From NCBI GenBank assembly GCA_019421315.1, contig JAHZFN010000164.1, forward strand, positions 347-16,665: DNA of 16,319 bases, given 5' to 3'. The translations under genes and the position numbers were made by a program. Below are positions 7,575 to 15,040 of this stretch, in pieces. Numbering within the stretch: position 1 is the first letter of the stretch; every line of letters starts with the position of its first letter. The notes below the pieces were generated by a model. That model worked only from the letters and a program-made list of their open reading frames with translations, searched no databases and had not been told where the DNA came from. Source of the DNA: Peptococcaceae bacterium. Lineage in GTDB: Bacteria > Bacillota > Dehalobacteriia > UBA4068 > UBA4997.

Positions 7575-8546
7575 TTGCCGTCTGCTTCGGCGGTGTCCGC
7601 GGAAATAATTATGGTACAGAAACAGGAAATTTTTCGAAACATCAAAAAGAATTTGGCAGAGGGACAAATGGGGGTTTGGCAGTTTGAATGTGACGGCAAA
7701 ACTTACACACGCCGTTTTGCGGCGCCGGGGCGATTGATTTTGCTGGGCGGCGGTCATGTTGCGGAGGCAGTTTGCCATTTTGCTTCGCAGCTGGAATTTT
7801 CCGTTGTGGTTGTGGACGACCGACCCGCCTTTGCCAACAGCCGCAATTTTCCTGCGGCAGACAAAATCGTCTGCGATGAATTTCAAAAGGCAATCGAGGA
7901 TTTGCGGATTACTGACCGTGATTTTGTCTGCGTCATAACAAGAGGTCACCGCTACGACGCCGATTGTCTGCGGCAGATTTTTGCGGGAACTTATCCCCTT
8001 TATCTGGGCATGATCGGCTCGAAAAAACGGGTTTACCAGCTGTTCGAGCTTTTGGCGGCGGAGGGCTATGACCGCAGTTTGATGGATAATATCCATTCGC
8101 CCATCGGTGTGAAAATCGACGCCGTTACCCCAAGGGAAATTGCTGTTTCCATTTTGGCGGAGCTGATTGCCTGCCGCCGCAAGGCGCAGATGCGGGACAA
8201 AGAAAACCTGGTTTTGGAGCAGGATAATGTTGACCCTCGCTTTTTGGATTATATGGCGGACAGCGATGAGGAAAAAGCCGTTACCGTTGTGCTTTCTGTA
8301 ACAGGCACCACGCCGGTAAGCTCCGGTTCTGTCATGGCGATTAACCGAGGCGGGCAGATTTTCGGCACCATCGGCGGCGGCTGCAGCGAAGGCGCCGTTA
8401 TCCGAGACGCTTTGCAGATAGTGCGAAACGGCGGCAGCAAGAAAATTTTTGTGGATATGACCAACGACGTTGCCGAAAGCGAAGGCATGGTCTGCGGCGG
8501 TACCATGTGGGTTTTGGTTGACAAAGTGGAAAACAAGGTTCAATAA
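7575..8546 (+). CDS. XdhC/CoxI-family protein with reversed domain order
   Basis: Relatives of XdhC bind and help insert or sulfurate the molybdenum cofactor of xanthine dehydrogenase-type hydroxylases. Residues about 54-200 form the Rossmann-like XdhC C-terminal domain: LILLGGGHVAEAV (54-66), VVVDDRPAFA (78-87), ITRGHRYD (121-128), LGMIGSKKR (144-152) and TPREIAVSILAE (185-196). Residues about 233-318 form the XdhC/CoxI domain that is normally N-terminal: GTTPVSSGSVM, GTIGGGCSEG (264-273) and VCGGTM (306-311). The order is thus the reverse of classical XdhC. The TTG start at 7575 is chosen because AAAGGAGG (7557-7564) lies 10 bp before it; the ATG at 7611 has no such site. No hydroxylase or other cofactor gene is adjacent, so its client is unknown. 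Confidence 0.8.
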   Translation: MPSASAVSAEIIMVQKQEIFRNIKKNLAEGQMGVWQFECDGKTYTRRFAAPGRLILLGGGHVAEAVCHFASQLEFSVVVVDDRPAFANSRNFPAADKIVCDEFQKAIEDLRITDRDFVCVITRGHRYDADCLRQIFAGTYPLYLGMIGSKKRVYQLFELLAAEGYDRSLMDNIHSPIGVKIDAVTPREIAVSILAELIACRRKAQMRDKENLVLEQDNVDPRFLDYMADSDEEKAVTVVLSVTGTTPVSSGSVMAINRGGQIFGTIGGGCSEGAVIRDALQIVRNGGSKKIFVDMTNDVAESEGMVCGGTMWVLVDKVENKVQ

Positions 8547-8638
8547 TGCCTGTTAAATGCAGCTTGCGTCGGAATGAAAAAACGCAGAGCGGGATTGGAA
8601 GCAGAAGCGATAAAGCCGATAAATAATAAAATTGTAAT

Positions 8639-8697
8639 GAAATCTATAATGCGATTAAAATTTAAATATTAAAATGTTTAATTGTATTATAGATTTC
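8639..8697. repeat. Inverted repeat downstream of the XdhC-family gene
   Basis: GAAATCTATAAT at 8639-8650 pairs perfectly with 8686-8697. Inside, a second ATTAAA/TTTAAT pairing continues the stem after a small internal loop. Being about 90 bp past the gene, it may act as a large transcript-end hairpin or be a short foldback element; there is no long T-run. Confidence 0.65.
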
Positions 8698-8895
8698 GTA
8701 TAAATATGCGTTTTTGTCAGTTGGTTTTTTCTAAGCCGTCAAAGGTCTGAACCGTTCCGTTTTCTCTCAAACCAAAAGGTTAGGCAAATCGTTTTTTTTC
8801 GATTTTGGGCGAAGATTAGTGTTTATCAGGCTTTTTTGTGTTAAGAATGTAAAACCTTCATTTAATCACTTGTTTTTTTGGAAATTTGGGTGTAG

Positions 8896-8956
8896 AATAA
8901 ATTTGTAATTAGAATAATAAATTTGTAAATAGAATTTATAAATTAATTTATAAATT
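8896..8956. repeat. Tandem 20-bp repeat followed by a duplicated 12-bp palindrome
   Basis: AATAAATTTGTAATTAGAAT at 8896-8915 is followed at once by a copy with one mismatch at 8916-8935. Overlapping its end, the self-complementary AATTTATAAATT occurs twice in tandem (8933-8944 and 8945-8956), making a 24-bp perfect palindrome. It lies about 350 bp before the surface-protein start. Confidence 0.75.
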
Positions 8957-9091
8957 AATGAAGAAACTCGTCTGTAATTCATCATATAATTTATATTTTT
9001 ATATTTATATTTTTATTGATTTTTATGAAAAAAAATACCGTCTGCCGCCGACTGCATTTTCGTCTGATATTAAATTTAAATTACGGTGAAG

Positions 9092-9120
9092 TTTAAGTTA
9101 TTTTTTATCATACGTATTAT
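9092..9120 (+). promoter_or_regulatory. Weak promoter candidate for the surface-protein gene
   Basis: TTTAAG (9092-9097), a 17-bp spacer, then TATTAT (9115-9120). The -10 is good and the -35 poor. It would give a leader of roughly 175 nt. Confidence 0.3.
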
Positions 9121-9300
9121 TTTTTGGCGGGGTGTTTTTTTGTTTGCGGCTGTGCATATTTGCGGCGGCCGTTCTTAAAATTCAATAAAGAATTGAAAAA
9201 ATTTTATTTACAGTTTGTTGTGCGTCTCGCTTTGCGTCCACCATTTTTTGTGTTTGTTTTTGCTGCGCATTGCGAAGATTATGTAAAAGGAGTGTTTTTT

Positions 9301-12300
9301 ATGAAGTTTAAAAAACCGGTCGTTTTCCTGTTGGCTTTTTCGCTGATTTTTTCACAGACAGCGATGTTTGCTTTGGCGGATGACGTAATTCCCGCCGAAC
9401 AAACCGCCGCCGCTGAAAGCCTCGGCGGTTCCGTCGAAGAAAACGACGCCCAAAACAACATTGCGGTAAACAGTGTTGACGAAGAAAACAACTATGAAAC
9501 AGAAGAAACAACGGGCGAAGCCGTTGCCGAAATTAACGGCACGCAGTACGCCACCCTGGAAGAAGCCTTTGCCAATGTCGGCGACGGCGAAACCATCACT
9601 CTGCTGAAAAACTGCTCCGGCAACGGTATCATCGTTCCTTCCGGCAGCAACTTCACAGTAGACTTTGCGGGATACACCTACACCGTAGACGGCAGTATCC
9701 TCGCAGGTTCCACAGGTTACGAAACTCAGGGATTTCAGCTTTTGAAAAATTCCACAATCGTTTTCAAAAACGGTACCATCAAAAACGAAACCTCGTTAAT
9801 GCTTATTCAGAATTACAGTAACCTGACATTGAAGGACATGACTTTGGACGCCAACGGCGGCCAAGAAACCTGTTATTATGCGCTCAGCAACAATAACGGC
9901 GACGTATATATCACAGGCAATACTTCCATCTATGCCGACGAGAACCAAATTGCTTTCGATGTATGCTGCAACAACAAAGCCGACGTATATCCCTACGTTA
10001 AAGTTACCGTGGATACAACGGGCAACATCGTCGGTAATGTGGAAATTTCCAAAAATGCCGCCAGAACAGACGAAGCAAATTCCGCTTTGATTGTTAAAAA
10101 TATGAATTTGACAGGCACTTTCGTTAAAGACGAAAGCTGCGCCATTCCCGTTGCGGTTTCCGGCGGTACATACAGCCAAGCCGTTGATGAAGCTTATTTG
10201 GCAGACGGTTTCAAACTGGTTGAAAATTCCGACGGCACACATAGTGTTACCAGTGCATTTGCTGCTGAAATTAACGGTAAGCAGTATGCTACCCTGGAAG
10301 AAGCCTTTGCGGCTGCAGAAAGTAACGCCACAATCAAATTGTTGAATGACTGCTATGTTGAAAGCTATATTGTTTTGAAAGACGGCAAGGCTGTTACATT
10401 GGATTTGAATAATCATAATGTATCGTTTGCTTTGGACAAATATTTCTATATCAAAGGCGGCAAGCTGGATATTATCGGCAAAGGTATGGTTTATGAAGAA
10501 AAGCCTGATTTCGGTCCTGTTATCTTGAAAGGCAGTGATGAAGATGTTGCCGATTATTCAGTTCTTAATGTCGGACCTGATGTAACACTGAAAGGCTGGG
10601 CGGCTGTTTTTGTAGACCAGGTTACAGGCAAGAACAACTACGGTATGGTTGCTAATGTTCAGGGTACATTGATCGGGGCCAAAGACCAAAGCGGTGCTGA
10701 CGGTAGTTGCGTTTATGTTCAAGGTACTATCAAAGCAACGGAAGGTAATGTGCCAATTATCAATTTGAACGGTGCCAAATTGAATGCCGACGGCAGTGGT
10801 ATGTATTTGGCAGGCTATGCTAAAACCACTGTTAACAACAGTCAGATTACGGCTACCACCTGCGGTATTGAAATTCGTGCCGGTGAACTCACTGTGGACG
10901 GTGCTGATACTCTGATTAAGAGTACCGCCGGCAAATTTGAGGTTGAAGCTAACGGCAACGGTGCAACGGCATCTGGCGCCGGTGTGGCTGTTTCGCAACA
11001 TACAACAGGTTTGCCTGTTAATGTTAAGATTTTGAATGGTAAGGTTGAGGGCTACACTGCATTTGCTCAGGTCAATCCCCAGAAAAATGAACAGGAAGCA
11101 GTAGATAAAATTGATATTGCTATTCAAGACGGTACGTTCACTGCCATCAACGGCGGTACGGAAGCCGTAAAAGCCGAAAATATCAAAAACTTCGTTTCCG
11201 GCGGTACTTTTGACGGCGAAATCGACAAAACCACCGTTGCCGAAAACAGCAAACTGGTAGCAAACGAAGACGGCACATACGGCGTTGTCGACGCCGCAGT
11301 TGCCGAAGTGAACGGCGAAAAATATTACACATTGGCAGAAGCTTTTGCCAATGCTGAAAACGGTGCGGTGGTTACACTGCTCGACGACTGCACAGTTGAA
11401 AATACTATCATAGTGGACGGCGGCAGAGCTGTTACATTGGATTTGAACGGCTACAATGTAGAGCTGTCCATAAGCAAAACAATGATTTTGGTTAAAGACG
11501 GCAAATTGGATGTTGTCGGCAAAGGCAAAATTTATGAAGCTCAACCTTATTATGCTCCGATTATGTTAAGGGGCAGCAATGAAGATGTTGCAAACTATTC
11601 TGTTGTTAATATCGGCAAGGATGTAACTCTGGAAGGCTGGGCAGGTGTGTTTATTAACCAAACAACAGGTCAAAACAATTATGGTATGGTTGCCAATATC
11701 CAAGGTACATTAAACAGTGTTAAAGATTCCGACGGCGCTGCAGGCGACGCGGTTTATGTTAACGGTGTTATTAATCATACAGAAGGCAATGTTCCCGTTA
11801 TTAATTTGGACGGTGCAACTTTGAATTCTGAAGGTTTGGGTATGTATTTGGCAGGTTACGCTAAAACAAATATCAAAAACACGCAAATTACGGGTAAACT
11901 TACCGGTATCGAAATCCGCGCAGGTGAACTGACAATTGACGGTGCTGAAACATTGATCAGAAGCACTGCCGACCAAACAATAGTTGAGGGCAACGGCAAC
12001 GGCAGTACAGCCGACGGTGTGGCTTTGGCAGTGGATCAGCACACAACCAAGCTTCCCATTAAAGTTAATATTTTGAACGGTACCTTTGAAGGTCATACTG
12101 CATTTCTTCAGGCAAACCCACAGAATAATGACGAAGAAGCAATCAATAAAATTGATGTAAAAATTGAAAACGGTACATTTAACGCAGTTAACGGCGGCAC
12201 AGACACAGTTAAAGCCGAAAATATCAAAAACTTCGTTTCAGGCGGTAACTTCAACACATCTTTCAGCAGTGATTTGGTTGCCGAAGACAGCAATTTGGTA

Positions 12301-13956
12301 GGCGATGAAACCACAGGCTATCAGGTTATTTCCGGCAGTACCAAAGCCAAAGTCGAACTTTCTGCCGACCGGGCTGACATTAACGCCAACGACGAAGTGA
12401 ACGTTACCGTAAAAGTCAGCGACGTCGCAAAATACGCAGGCGCCGAAGCCGTTGTTAAATACGACAGCAGCGTTTACTCTTATGTTGGCTGCACACCCCA
12501 AACAAACGATCTGAGCGTTAAAAACACAGGCGATTCCGTAAAAATCGTATTGCTGGCAGGCAACGAAAATCCGCAGAACGCAGGCGATTTGGTAACCTTA
12601 AACTTCAAAGCCGATAAAGCTTTGAACACAGGCAAATCCGTGACGGAATTTGCTTTGGGCAGCGCATACATTACAGACATCGGCACTCTTTACGGCGCAA
12701 GCGCCGCAATGGGCGATGCACAGCAGGTAAACGTTTACAATCTGACAGTTACATTCAACGGCGACGAAGGCGTTGCTAACGATGAAGCTACCGCTTATGT
12801 TAAATATAACGAAGCAGGTTTGTACACAAGCAACACTTACGAAACTGCTTTTGCGGTTCCCGCCGCTCAGGCTAAAGACGGTTATCGTCTGGCAAACGCC
12901 GATAAACCCTGGACATTGGGCGAAACGGATTATGATGCAGCGGAAATCGCAGCTATGACATTTGCCGAAAACACAGCATTTACGGCAAAAACCGTTAAGG
13001 TTTGGGACGTTTCCTTCCTGGATAAAGACGGCAATGCCATCGGCGATGTTCAGGTAATCGATAACGGTGCAAAAGCAACGGCTCCCGAAGCTCCCGCAGT
13101 TGACAACATGGATTTCAAAGGCTGGAAAGCAAGCGGCACAGATACCGTTGTAACAAGTGCAGATATTAATGCGGCTGAAGTGACGGCAGACGTTACTTAT
13201 CAAGCTGTTTACGAATATCAGCAGCACAGCATCACCCTGCCCGCCGAAGCCACCGATATTACAGGTGTTGCAGACGGCAAAGCTACTTATAACACAGACG
13301 TAACCTTTAAACTGCCCGAACTTGAAGCAGGCTATGTTTATGACGTAGACTACACGGTAGGCGACGGCGCCGAAAACGCACTGACAGCTGCCGACGGCGT
13401 TTACACCATCCCCGGCTCCGCCTTGACAGGCGACGTTAAGGTTACAGCTGTAAAAGTTATTGCAGGTGAAGTTGCATTCATGGAATACAATGTCGCTCCG
13501 GTTGACAAATCCGTGGGCGAAGCAGGCGAAGCAGGCGCCGCTTACAAATTGGTTCTCTTTAAATCCAATGCGGCAAGCATCAGTTCTTACACCTACAACG
13601 GCAGAACCATGCTGTATTCCGATAAATACGCTTTGACCGAAGGCGGTGAAAAAGGCGTTTACATCTATTTCGTTGCCGCAGACACAACGTCAGAACAGGC
13701 TTTGCAGGCAATTAAAGTCGCAGACAAAGAAAAAACATCCGTAACCTACGACGGCAACGTCAATGAATATAACGGCGTTCACGTAGACGACGCAGTATTG
13801 GTATATGACCTTTACACAGGCTGGAACAGCTACAACACAGATACTGCTTTCAGCATTGTATCTCCTTTGTGCCGTTTGGAAGCCGATGTGAACGGCGACG
13901 GCAAAGTTGACACAGAAGACGCCAGAGCCATCGTTAATATTATTCTCGGATATTAA
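9301..13956 (+). CDS. Large secreted repeat protein with cohesin-like domain and C-terminal half dockerin
   Basis: 1551 residues, function unknown. The ATG at 9301 is chosen because AAAGGAG lies 8 bp before it and a clear signal peptide follows (residues 1-26: basic start, hydrophobic core, cut after ALA). An earlier open frame from 9124 has neither. Three modules begin with AEINGxxYATLEEAF-like motifs at residues 76, 322 and 668; each ends with a VSGGTF-type motif and, in the first two, a DGTxxV tail. Modules 2 and 3 are about 346 residues, module 1 about 246. Their Gly/Asn/Thr-rich, short-strand pattern suggests beta-helix or adhesin folds. Residues about 1015-1147 resemble a cohesin (AGAEAVVKYDSSVYSYVG). 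Residues about 1231-1305 resemble an InlB/Flg_new repeat (FKGWKA). The C-terminus (1529-1551, DVNGDGKVDTEDARAIV) is one dockerin calcium loop. There is no LPXTG or SLH motif. It is probably exported or at the cell surface; its ligand is unknown. Confidence 0.85.
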   Translation: MKFKKPVVFLLAFSLIFSQTAMFALADDVIPAEQTAAAESLGGSVEENDAQNNIAVNSVDEENNYETEETTGEAVAEINGTQYATLEEAFANVGDGETITLLKNCSGNGIIVPSGSNFTVDFAGYTYTVDGSILAGSTGYETQGFQLLKNSTIVFKNGTIKNETSLMLIQNYSNLTLKDMTLDANGGQETCYYALSNNNGDVYITGNTSIYADENQIAFDVCCNNKADVYPYVKVTVDTTGNIVGNVEISKNAARTDEANSALIVKNMNLTGTFVKDESCAIPVAVSGGTYSQAVDEAYLADGFKLVENSDGTHSVTSAFAAEINGKQYATLEEAFAAAESNATIKLLNDCYVESYIVLKDGKAVTLDLNNHNVSFALDKYFYIKGGKLDIIGKGMVYEEKPDFGPVILKGSDEDVADYSVLNVGPDVTLKGWAAVFVDQVTGKNNYGMVANVQGTLIGAKDQSGADGSCVYVQGTIKATEGNVPIINLNGAKLNADGSGMYLAGYAKTTVNNSQITATTCGIEIRAGELTVDGADTLIKSTAGKFEVEANGNGATASGAGVAVSQHTTGLPVNVKILNGKVEGYTAFAQVNPQKNEQEAVDKIDIAIQDGTFTAINGGTEAVKAENIKNFVSGGTFDGEIDKTTVAENSKLVANEDGTYGVVDAAVAEVNGEKYYTLAEAFANAENGAVVTLLDDCTVENTIIVDGGRAVTLDLNGYNVELSISKTMILVKDGKLDVVGKGKIYEAQPYYAPIMLRGSNEDVANYSVVNIGKDVTLEGWAGVFINQTTGQNNYGMVANIQGTLNSVKDSDGAAGDAVYVNGVINHTEGNVPVINLDGATLNSEGLGMYLAGYAKTNIKNTQITGKLTGIEIRAGELTIDGAETLIRSTADQTIVEGNGNGSTADGVALAVDQHTTKLPIKVNILNGTFEGHTAFLQANPQNNDEEAINKIDVKIENGTFNAVNGGTDTVKAENIKNFVSGGNFNTSFSSDLVAEDSNLVGDETTGYQVISGSTKAKVELSADRADINANDEVNVTVKVSDVAKYAGAEAVVKYDSSVYSYVGCTPQTNDLSVKNTGDSVKIVLLAGNENPQNAGDLVTLNFKADKALNTGKSVTEFALGSAYITDIGTLYGASAAMGDAQQVNVYNLTVTFNGDEGVANDEATAYVKYNEAGLYTSNTYETAFAVPAAQAKDGYRLANADKPWTLGETDYDAAEIAAMTFAENTAFTAKTVKVWDVSFLDKDGNAIGDVQVIDNGAKATAPEAPAVDNMDFKGWKASGTDTVVTSADINAAEVTADVTYQAVYEYQQHSITLPAEATDITGVADGKATYNTDVTFKLPELEAGYVYDVDYTVGDGAENALTAADGVYTIPGSALTGDVKVTAVKVIAGEVAFMEYNVAPVDKSVGEAGEAGAAYKLVLFKSNAASISSYTYNGRTMLYSDKYALTEGGEKGVYIYFVAADTTSEQALQAIKVADKEKTSVTYDGNVNEYNGVHVDDAVLVYDLYTGWNSYNTDTAFSIVSPLCRLEADVNGDGKVDTEDARAIVNIILGY
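9526..12341 (+). repeat. Three in-frame repeat modules inside the surface-protein gene
   Basis: Modules start at 9526, 10264 and 11302. The second and third are about 1.04 kb each and align along their whole length. By eye more than half the residues match, and some stretches are identical at DNA level, for example 29 bases at 11170-11198 and 12211-12239. The first is about 300 bp shorter and matches mainly at its ends. Confidence 0.85.
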
Positions 13957-14010
13957 TTCGGAGCATGATATTTAATAATTGAACTTTAATGCTTTGAGAA
14001 TGCGTTGAAA

Positions 14011-14068
14011 CGGAAATCTTAGGTTTCCGCATAAAACAAGGGCAGTTTGTAAACTGCCCTTGTTTTTT
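14011..14068 (+). terminator. Terminator of the surface-protein gene
   Basis: The main stem is AACAAGGGCAGTTT at 14035-14048 with its perfect complement at 14051-14064, followed by a T-run to 14068. A smaller hairpin CGGAAA/TTTCCG (14011-14029) precedes it. It isolates the surface gene from the str operon. Confidence 0.93.
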
Positions 14069-14389
14069 ATGTATTGGGTTAATGAATATCGGGTATAATT
14101 TATGTCGGCACAATTTATAGCATATTTGTAAATTGGTGGTCAGTGATCAGTTATTATACGGATAGCTGTCAAAAGAAAAAAGCTGCGTTTGCTGCCAATA
14201 GGAGTTGGTCTGTTTGCGGCGAATGCTCGTTTGATCCCTCCTGTTAAACACCGGGTATTTCTGTTTTCGCTTGTGTGAACGGTAAAGAGATTGTTTAACT
14301 GCAATATTCAATATTGTAAATTTGCTTTTCTTTCGGCACTTGCGGCAAAGAAAAAATAAATGCAGCAACTGCCTGCTAATCACTTTGAT
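14069..14389. other. Non-coding stretch before the rpsL-upstream repeats
   Basis: No gene is supported. It contains a short palindrome CAATATTCAATATTG (14302-14316). A minus-strand frame at 14147-14410 starts in the repeat, has no ribosome binding site and has no recognisable product. Confidence 0.5.
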
Positions 14390-14509
14390 TTCTGCGCTCC
14401 GCCAAGGCACTCGGATGACAAAAACGAAAGCGCAATAACAAATTTCACTGAATTAAGGCGGTGTTCTGACCTTTGTACAAAGTTTAACAACATCCAAGTC
14501 GTAAAAAAA
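14390..14509 (+). repeat. Dispersed intergenic repeat, first copy upstream of rpsL
   Basis: A diverged subtype: CCGCC, then AACGAAAGCGCAATAACA, TTCTGACCTTTGT, AAGTTTAACAACATCC and AAGTCGTAAAAAAA. It is in the same orientation as rpsL. The ATAGCGGACAGACC part of the other copies is replaced by GGCGGTGTTCTGACC. Confidence 0.82.
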
Positions 14510-14524
14510 TTTTCGCCGAACCTA

Positions 14525-14643
14525 AATCAAAGCACCCCGCCGAGCACTCAAGGTTGGCAAACGAAAGCGCAATAACAAATTTCGCCGAGCTGAGGCGGCG
14601 TTCTGACCTTTGTGCGAAGTTTAACAACACGACGTCGCAAAAA
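14525..14643 (+). repeat. Dispersed intergenic repeat, second copy upstream of rpsL
   Basis: It contains ATCAAAGCACCCCGCC, AAGGTTGGCAAACGAAAGCG, CAATAACA, TTCGCCGAGCTGAGGCGG, TTCTGACCTTTGTGCG, AAGTTTAACAACACGACGTCG and an A-run. It repeats the preceding copy at a period of 137 bp. Its 3' end stops 3 bp before the -35 box of the rpsL promoter. Confidence 0.85.
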
Positions 14644-14646
14644 GTA

Positions 14647-14675
14647 TTGACTTTTTAAGGTTTTGGTGATAGAAT
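14647..14675 (+). promoter_or_regulatory. Promoter of the str operon
   Basis: TTGACT (14647-14652), a 17-bp spacer and TAGAAT (14670-14675); each box has five of six consensus bases. It would start a leader of about 360 nt before rpsL. Confidence 0.82.
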
Positions 14676-14679
14676 GTTA

Positions 14680-15040
14680 AAGTACGCTAATTTGGGATGT
14701 TTCGTTTTTTGTGGAGCATATGCGATTTTGCGTGCAGGTAAAACCGATATATAGCAGGTGTTATCTGCCGTTTGTCTTTTTGATGCTGACTTAAAGATTA
14801 TCGTACCATGAATTAATGAAATGACGTATTTAGCTGCCCACGTTTTTTAGAAAAAAGTGGAATTTAGCCTTGCATTTAAAAATAGGGCAGGGCGGAGATG
14901 AAAAGGTTAAGGAACGAATTTTTTCATCTTTTGGGTTGCTATTTTTACTATATTCAAACATTAACCGCGGATAACATTTGTTTTCCAAGCGGTGATTTGG
15001 AAACCAAAATTTTATCTTTCGGGGAAGGAGGTTGAGGTAA
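14680..15040 (+). promoter_or_regulatory. Structured 5' leader of rpsL
   Basis: Several pairings are visible. GCAGGT and ATCTGC form a hairpin near 14754-14769. CCAC-T6 pairs with A6-GTGG (14838-14860). CTGCCC (14834-14839) pairs with GGGCAG (14885-14890), and this competes with the previous stem for two bases. AGATGAAAA (14896-14904) pairs with TTTTCATCT (14921-14929), followed by a short T-run that looks like a weak attenuator. TTTCCAA/TTGGAAA (14982-15003) overlaps an alternative TTTGG/CCAAA hairpin. No gene is seen here. Confidence 0.5.

Larger units (their letters stand above)
8547..9300. other. AT-rich non-coding region between the XdhC-family gene and the surface-protein gene
   Basis: No credible gene is seen on either strand. 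It contains the large inverted repeat at 8639-8697, the tandem and palindromic repeats at 8896-8956, a weak promoter candidate at 9092-9120 and a small hairpin AAATCG/CGATTT around a T8 loop near 8786-8805. An open frame runs into the surface protein from 9124 but lacks a ribosome binding site. Confidence 0.6.

Noticed and set aside
8700..8860. Possible riboswitch or small RNA in the AT-rich gap
   Set aside because: A few short complementary pieces occur (GGT/ACC, AAATCG/CGATTT), but no known aptamer core or strong terminator could be identified.
9124..9300. Upstream extension of the surface protein to 9124
   Set aside because: The stretch has no ribosome binding site and would bury the signal peptide inside the protein. 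The ATG at 9301 has a good site and a clean signal sequence.
14147..14410. 87-codon minus-strand frame before rpsL
   Set aside because: It begins with GTG inside a repeat copy, has no ribosome binding site and shows no recognisable family pattern.
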